A stretch of 64,000 nt of DNA from Mycobacterium sp. ITM-2016-00316 (GTDB lineage: Bacteria > Actinomycetota > Actinomycetes > Mycobacteriales > Mycobacteriaceae), in the NCBI RefSeq assembly GCF_002968335.2, contig NZ_CP134398.1:2914001-2978000 (forward strand). The letters are read 5' to 3'. The notes under the pieces were generated by a model, which worked only from the letters and a program-made list of their open reading frames with translations, was not told the DNA's origin and did no database searches. The position numbers and the translations under genes are program-made. How positions within the stretch are numbered: position 1 is the first letter of the stretch; the number at the start of each line of letters is the position of its first letter. Of the stretch, positions 60,554 through 64,000 are shown piece after piece.

Positions 60554-60786
60554 AGCGACGGGTCGATCAGGTTGTCGATGTCGCGCCGGAGCGCATCTGG
60601 GTTCACCTGCGGGAGATTCTTGCGGCGGCGAATGAGTTCGGCCGGGCCGGCGCTGGATCGGGGCAGGGGGCGGAGTTCAGCCACCGGCGCGCCGTCGCGA
60701 GTAACGACGATGCGTTCGCCGTGCTCGACGCGGCGCAGGACTTCTCCCCCGTTGTTCCGAAGATCACGTACCGTCACCGTGTCCAT
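60550..60786 (-). CDS. vapB: Phd/YefM-type antitoxin (VapB role)
   Basis: This 78-residue protein has the Phd/YefM N-terminal DNA-binding fold: 'TVTVRDLRNNGGEVLRRVEHGERIVVTRDGAPVAELRP', then a C-terminal toxin-binding tail 'NPDALRRDIDNLIDPSL'. In such systems it neutralises the toxin and represses the operon, with the toxin as co-repressor. Direct repeats GAATATGCAG at 60849-60858 and 60864-60873, spaced by 15 bp, are the obvious operator candidates. Confidence 0.9.
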   Translation of the reverse strand: MDTVTVRDLRNNGGEVLRRVEHGERIVVTRDGAPVAELRPLPRSSAGPAELIRRRKNLPQVNPDALRRDIDNLIDPSL

Positions 60787-60848
60787 ATGCTGAGTGTATC
60801 ACCGGTGAGACGGCGTTGCGAGCGACGAAGCTGCAGTTACCTGCGCGC

Positions 60849-60901
60849 GAATATGCAGGAATCGAATATGCAGTGTTACCAGTAGGCCACTGCATAATGC
60901 A
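60849..60901. promoter_or_regulatory. Repeat array upstream of the antitoxin gene
   Basis: GAATATGCAG occurs twice (60849-60858, 60864-60873). ATGCAGTG (60868-60875) pairs with CACTGCAT (60888-60895) as a perfect inverted repeat, and TGCATAATGCA (60891-60901) is palindromic. The cluster is AT-rich in a GC-rich genome and lies 62-115 bp before the antitoxin start, as expected for an autoregulatory operator. Confidence 0.55.
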
Positions 60902-61005
60902 TCTGATGAATCATGGCCTGGCCTGTTGCTTTGACTCCTCCCCACTGTCCCGGCGTCCTCACCGCCGCCGCCGGGCGCCAACGGTTTGCAGCAGCTAGCA
61001 CCACG

Positions 61006-61857
61006 TCACCCTTGGTCGGTGGTGACCGCCAGGTCATAGCCGGCCTTCACGTCGGCGGTCAGCGCGTCGATCTGGCCCTGGGCCAGCGACACCGCGTCCG
61101 AGCCGAGCAGCTGGTGCAGCGGGCCCTGTCCCGTAATGGCGATGTCGATGATCGCTGCCGCGCCCTTGATCGGGTCACCGAGTTGGGTGCCCTGCATCTG
61201 CAGATGCTGCTCGGTCATCTCCCGGATCGCGGGGTACGCGTCCCCCGCGTCGGCAGGCAGCGCCAGCGAGTCGGTGGTCAGGAAGTCGGTGCGGAAGTAG
61301 CCCGGTTCGACGATGGTGACGTGGACGCCGAAGCCGGCCAGCTCCTGCGCCAGCGCTTCGCTGAGCCCGTTCAGCGCGAACTTGCCCGCACTGTAGAGCG
61401 CCCACCCGGGGAATGCGGTCAACCCGAGGATCGACGATACGCTCACGATGTGTCCGCTACCGGCGGTGCGCAGGTGAGGAACGGCGGCCCGCAACACATT
61501 CCACGCGCCAAACACCTGCACGTCGAACATCGCCCGCGCCTCGGCGTCAGTGGTCTCCTCGACCGCCGCGATCAGGCCGTAGCCGGCGTTGTTCACCACG
61601 ACGTCGAGGTGCCCGAATTGCTCCACGGTGCCGTTGACCGCGGCGCCGACCGCGCCGGGGTCGGCGAGGTCGACCTCCAGCGCCAGCAGTCTGGCGGTGT
61701 CGACGCCGGACAGCGCGCAGAGTAGACGCTCAGACGACCGGGTGGTCGCCGCGACGTTGTCACCGCGCTGCAACAGTTGGCGGACGAGCGCGAGGCCGAG
61801 GCCGCGCGAGGCTCCGGTCACGAACCAGGTGGCGGGACGGTCGGTCGGATAGGTCAT
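61006..61857 (-). CDS. Short-chain dehydrogenase/reductase
   Basis: ATG 61857 gives 283 residues. Visible are 'WFVTGASRGLGLALVRQLLQRG', 'VVNNAGYGLIAAVEE', catalytic Ser in 'VSVSSILGLTAFPG' and YxxxK in 'ALYSAGKFALNGLSEALAQEL', plus 'VEPGYFRTDF'. The pattern is of classical SDRs of the 17-beta/adh_short kind. It diverges from the XRE-type regulator at 62035, a common pairing in which the regulator controls the SDR. Substrate unknown. Confidence 0.93.
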   Translation of the reverse strand: MTYPTDRPATWFVTGASRGLGLALVRQLLQRGDNVAATTRSSERLLCALSGVDTARLLALEVDLADPGAVGAAVNGTVEQFGHLDVVVNNAGYGLIAAVEETTDAEARAMFDVQVFGAWNVLRAAVPHLRTAGSGHIVSVSSILGLTAFPGWALYSAGKFALNGLSEALAQELAGFGVHVTIVEPGYFRTDFLTTDSLALPADAGDAYPAIREMTEQHLQMQGTQLGDPIKGAAAIIDIAITGQGPLHQLLGSDAVSLAQGQIDALTADVKAGYDLAVTTDQG

Positions 61858-62034
61858 GATGATGTCTCCTTCGAGATGATGGCGCCGAACTTCTTTGAGA
61901 TCGGCACGCAGCCAGTCTGGGCGCCGGAAGGGTCCTTCGGCGGCGCAAAACAGGCCCGCTTCGGCCTAGGTCGGCGCCACCTGGTACTCGTTGTCCTATC
62001 TTCCGATCGGCCCTGTTCTGGGAGGATGGGATAC

Positions 62035-62892
62035 GTGGCCGACGCCAACCGAGAGCTCGCGGACTTCCTGAAACGCGCCCGCAGCGCAGTTGATCCGGCG
62101 CGCGCGGGTCTGCCCGCCGACGGCCGGATCCGTCGGGTGCCGGGGCTTCGCCGCGAAGAGGTCGCGCTGCTGGCCGGCGTCTCCACCGACTACTACACGC
62201 GGCTGGAACAGGGCAGGCGGATCACCCCTTCGACCGCGGTGCTGGACGCGATCGCGCACGCCCTGGATCTAGATGCGACCGGGCGCGCGCACCTCGGTCA
62301 CCTCGTCGGTGCGCCGTCGACGCGGCGCAAGGCGCCGCGTTCGGTGCAGCGGGTCCGGCCCGGCCTGTACCAGCTGCTAGATTCGCTGGACAACTCACCG
62401 GCGATGATCTTGGGCAGGCGCACCGACGTGCTCGCCGCCAACCATGCCGCGCGGGTGCTGTTCGCCGACTTCGACTCGATGCCGCCGCGGGAGCGCAACT
62501 ACGCGCGTTGGATGTTCACCACCGAGCAGGCCCGAGACCTGTTCCTGGACTGGGAGGTTCAGGCCCGATCGGCCGTCGAGAACCTGCGCCTCGACGTCGG
62601 GAGTGATCCGAACGATCCGGCCGCTGAGGAACTCGTCGCCGAATTATCGAGTGCGAGTGAGGAATTCCGCACGTGGTGGTCCGAGCATCGGGTGTTCCAG
62701 CGGACATACGGCACCAAACGGTTGCGCCATCCGGTCGTCGGCGAACTGTCCGTCGACTTCGAGACGTTCACGATGCCTGGTGACGCGGACCAGGCACTGT
62801 TCGTCTACACCACCGAAGCCTGCACACCGTCGCGGGATGCGCTGAAGCTGCTGCTGAGCTGGAGCTCTGCCAAGTCCGTCGACGCCGAGTGA
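62035..62892 (+). CDS. XRE-family regulator with MmyB-like ligand-binding domain
   Basis: GTG 62035 is chosen because GGAGG (62021-62025) is nine bases upstream; ATG 62026 would leave no spacing. The 285-residue product has a Cro/C1 helix-turn-helix at ~5-75 ('LRREEVALLAGVSTDYYTRLEQGRRITPS') and an MmyB-like PAS-type domain from ~105 ('LLDSLDNSPAMILGRRTDVLAANHAARVLF', 'WMFTTEQARDLFLDWE', 'SVDFETFTMPGD'). Such proteins bind a small or lipid ligand and regulate nearby genes, here most likely the divergent SDR. Confidence 0.93.
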   Translation: MADANRELADFLKRARSAVDPARAGLPADGRIRRVPGLRREEVALLAGVSTDYYTRLEQGRRITPSTAVLDAIAHALDLDATGRAHLGHLVGAPSTRRKAPRSVQRVRPGLYQLLDSLDNSPAMILGRRTDVLAANHAARVLFADFDSMPPRERNYARWMFTTEQARDLFLDWEVQARSAVENLRLDVGSDPNDPAAEELVAELSSASEEFRTWWSEHRVFQRTYGTKRLRHPVVGELSVDFETFTMPGDADQALFVYTTEACTPSRDALKLLLSWSSAKSVDAE

Positions 62893-62990
62893 TCATTGGC
62901 GGCTGGAGACCGAGACACCCGGCTGCCTCTTCGGTCCGCTCGAGCCTGGTTCGACAAAACCTGGAGACTTCCCGACATCGAGCCGCTCTC

Positions 62991-63094
62991 CTAGTGTCCT
63001 GAGTCGTCAATTTGGCGGCAGTAGTTGGCGACTGATTCGAGGATTTGGTCGGCGGACTTGGTCCAGACGTAGCGTCGTGGGATGTCGTTCCGCG
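62991..63094 (-). mobile_element. IS630-type transposase C-terminal remnant
   Basis: Reading the minus strand from about 63094 to the stop at 62991-62993 gives 'RRYVWTKSADQILESVANY' followed by 'CRQIDDSGH', the C-terminal pattern of IS630-family transposases ('WTKSADxIL'). Nothing of the catalytic DDE part remains, and the fragment starts immediately beside the stop codon of the HAD gene (63095-63097). It is therefore a relic of an insertion sequence whose remainder has been deleted. No inverted repeat could be identified. Confidence 0.7.
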
Positions 63095-63868
63095 TCAGAC
63101 GAGTTCGATCACGTCGGCGATGGATTCGAACACCCGGCTGGGCCGGAACGGATAGCGCTCGATCTCCTCGCGCGTCGTCGAGCCGGTGAGCACCAGGATC
63201 GTCTCCAGCCCGGCTTCGATGCCTGCAACCACGTCGGTGTCCATCCGATCGCCGATCATTACGGTGCCTTCCGAATGGGCATCGATGCGGTTCATCGCGC
63301 TGCGGAACATCATCGGATTCGGCTTGCCGACGAAGTAGGGCTCCCTGCCGGTCGCCTTGGTGATCAGCGCGGCGACCGAGCCCGTGGCAGGCAGAGGACC
63401 CTCCGCCGACGGACCGCTCACGTCGGGGTTGGTGGCGATGAAACGCGCCCCGCCGAGAATCAGGCGGATCGCCTTGGTGATGGCCTCGAACGAGTACGTG
63501 CGCGTCTCTCCCAGCACGACGAAGTCCGGACCGACGTCGGTCAACGTGTAGCCCACGTGGTGCAGCGCCGTGGTCAGGCCGGCCTCGCCGATCACATAGG
63601 CCGAGCCGCCCGGCAGCTGGTCGTGCAGGAAGGCCGCCGTCGCAAGGGCCGAGGTCCAGATCGACTCCTCGGGCACAATCAGGCCCGACCGCGCCAACCG
63701 GGCCGCCAGGTCACGTGGCGTGAAGATCGAGTTGTTGGTGAGTACCAGGAAGGGCCGCTGCCGGTCGCTGAGCGCCTGGAGGAACTCCGCGGCCCCTGGC
63801 AGGGCGTGCTCCTCCCGGACCAAGACGCCATCCATGTCGGTCAGCCAGCACTGCGGTGTGGTACTCAT
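63095..63868 (-). CDS. HAD-IIA family (NagD-like) phosphatase
   Basis: ATG 63868 gives 257 residues. HAD motifs are motif I '[13 protein letters not shown]' (DxDG: nucleophile Asp and general acid), motif II 'VLTNNS', motif III Lys in '[13 protein letters not shown]' and motif IV '[11 protein letters not shown]'. The cap insertion between motifs II and III is of the C2 (NagD/4-nitrophenyl phosphatase) type. Likely substrates are sugar phosphates or nucleotides. The stop codon directly abuts the IS630 relic, so the native downstream DNA is probably lost. It follows a partial minus-strand gene by 58 bp. Confidence 0.93.
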   Translation of the reverse strand: MSTTPQCWLTDMDGVLVREEHALPGAAEFLQALSDRQRPFLVLTNNSIFTPRDLAARLARSGLIVPEESIWTSALATAAFLHDQLPGGSAYVIGEAGLTTALHHVGYTLTDVGPDFVVLGETRTYSFEAITKAIRLILGGARFIATNPDVSGPSAEGPLPATGSVAALITKATGREPYFVGKPNPMMFRSAMNRIDAHSEGTVMIGDRMDTDVVAGIEAGLETILVLTGSTTREEIERYPFRPSRVFESIADVIELV

Positions 63869-63926
63869 GCGTCCAGTCTCGCAGGTACTGCCGCCGCGTT
63901 CCCCGAACCGCGGTCGCCCTTGCTTG

Positions 63927-64000
63927 TCAGTCGAGATCGAACGCGTGCTGGATCGCCGTTGCCAGCGATTCCTCTTGATCAGGAAGGAAGAACCCAATCT
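63927..64000 (-). CDS. C-terminal end of an unidentified gene (partial)
   Basis: The minus strand is open from the window edge to TGA at 63927-63929, and its last residues read '[22 protein letters not shown]'. This looks like a genuine amphipathic C-terminal helix, unlike the other two frames. Only about 23 residues are visible, too few to name a family. It may be co-transcribed with the HAD gene that follows. Confidence 0.5.
   Translation of the reverse strand, partial: IGFFLPDQEESLATAIQHAFDLD

Noticed and set aside
1..64000. rRNA, tRNA or CRISPR arrays
   Set aside because: No cloverleaf-like or rRNA-like segments and no regularly spaced repeats were noticed; short tRNAs cannot be fully excluded without a dedicated scan.

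Overview
This window looks like chromosome of a fast-growing, probably environmental mycobacterium (Mycolicibacterium type). The evidence is very high GC, frequent GTG and TTG starts, and mycobacterial marker genes: RbpA, the Ppm1 glycosyltransferase end, LppI/LipT-like genes, an MMPL transporter, deazaflavin-type and mycofactocin-coupled oxidoreductases, and a probable DosR box. From memory, the order ppm1 - rbpA - Rv2049c-like - lppI - lipT at the left edge matches M. tuberculosis, except that pks12/Rv2047c are absent and a winged-helix/hydrolase fusion plus a lipoprotein sit there instead.

Layout. 1-5.4 kb is the conserved ppm1/rbpA/lipT core. 5.4-9.8 kb holds a copper amine oxidase, an APH-kinase/lipocalin-like fusion and a YnfA protein. 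9.8-11.2 kb holds two small minus-strand genes. 11.2-23.2 kb is the most interesting block. A tandem (two-domain) TetR regulator faces a long plus-strand operon: VWA protein, NorQ/CbbQ-type AAA ATPase, type 1 binding protein without signal peptide, AveC-like membrane protein, SDR, aldehyde dehydrogenase, cytochrome P450, SnoaL-like protein, SDR and nitroreductase. A nearly identical 16-bp operator-like sequence lies at both of its predicted promoters. 23-30 kb holds an MMPL transporter, a NarL-type two-component system, a thioesterase, an EamA permease and a deazaflavin-type reductase. 30-36 kb holds a Pot-type polyamine ABC operon and a divergent NCS1 permease. 36-41 kb holds an epoxide hydrolase, an adenylate cyclase overlapping a lipoprotein gene, a PhoA-type alkaline phosphatase and a frameshifted tautomerase.

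41-47 kb holds an SDR/HxlR divergent pair with a palindromic operator, an HTTM membrane protein, two divergent double-domain universal stress proteins sharing a DosR-like box, and an MFS transporter. 47.5-51.9 kb is a second P450 - mycofactocin SDR - micro-ORF - AveC-like - P450 operon whose parts echo the first cluster. 52-59.7 kb holds SRPBCC, photolyase, nitronate monooxygenase, cutinase, a PhoD-type phosphatase with a frameshifted N-terminus, a quinone oxidoreductase and a GlxA-type regulator. 59.7-64 kb is patchier: a 470-bp gene-free stretch, a VapBC-like toxin-antitoxin pair flanked by inverted AT-rich motifs, an SDR/XRE divergent pair, an IS630-type transposase remnant, a NagD-like HAD phosphatase and the end of one more gene.

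The best candidate for an undescribed system is the 11.2-22.5 kb cluster. A MoxR/VWA metal-insertion-type chaperone pair and a probably cytosolic ligand-binding protein are co-transcribed with AveC, P450, ALDH and SDR enzymes under one apparent TetR operator. The 47.5-51.9 kb cluster looks like a related oxidative pathway. Its substrate is not visible from sequence.
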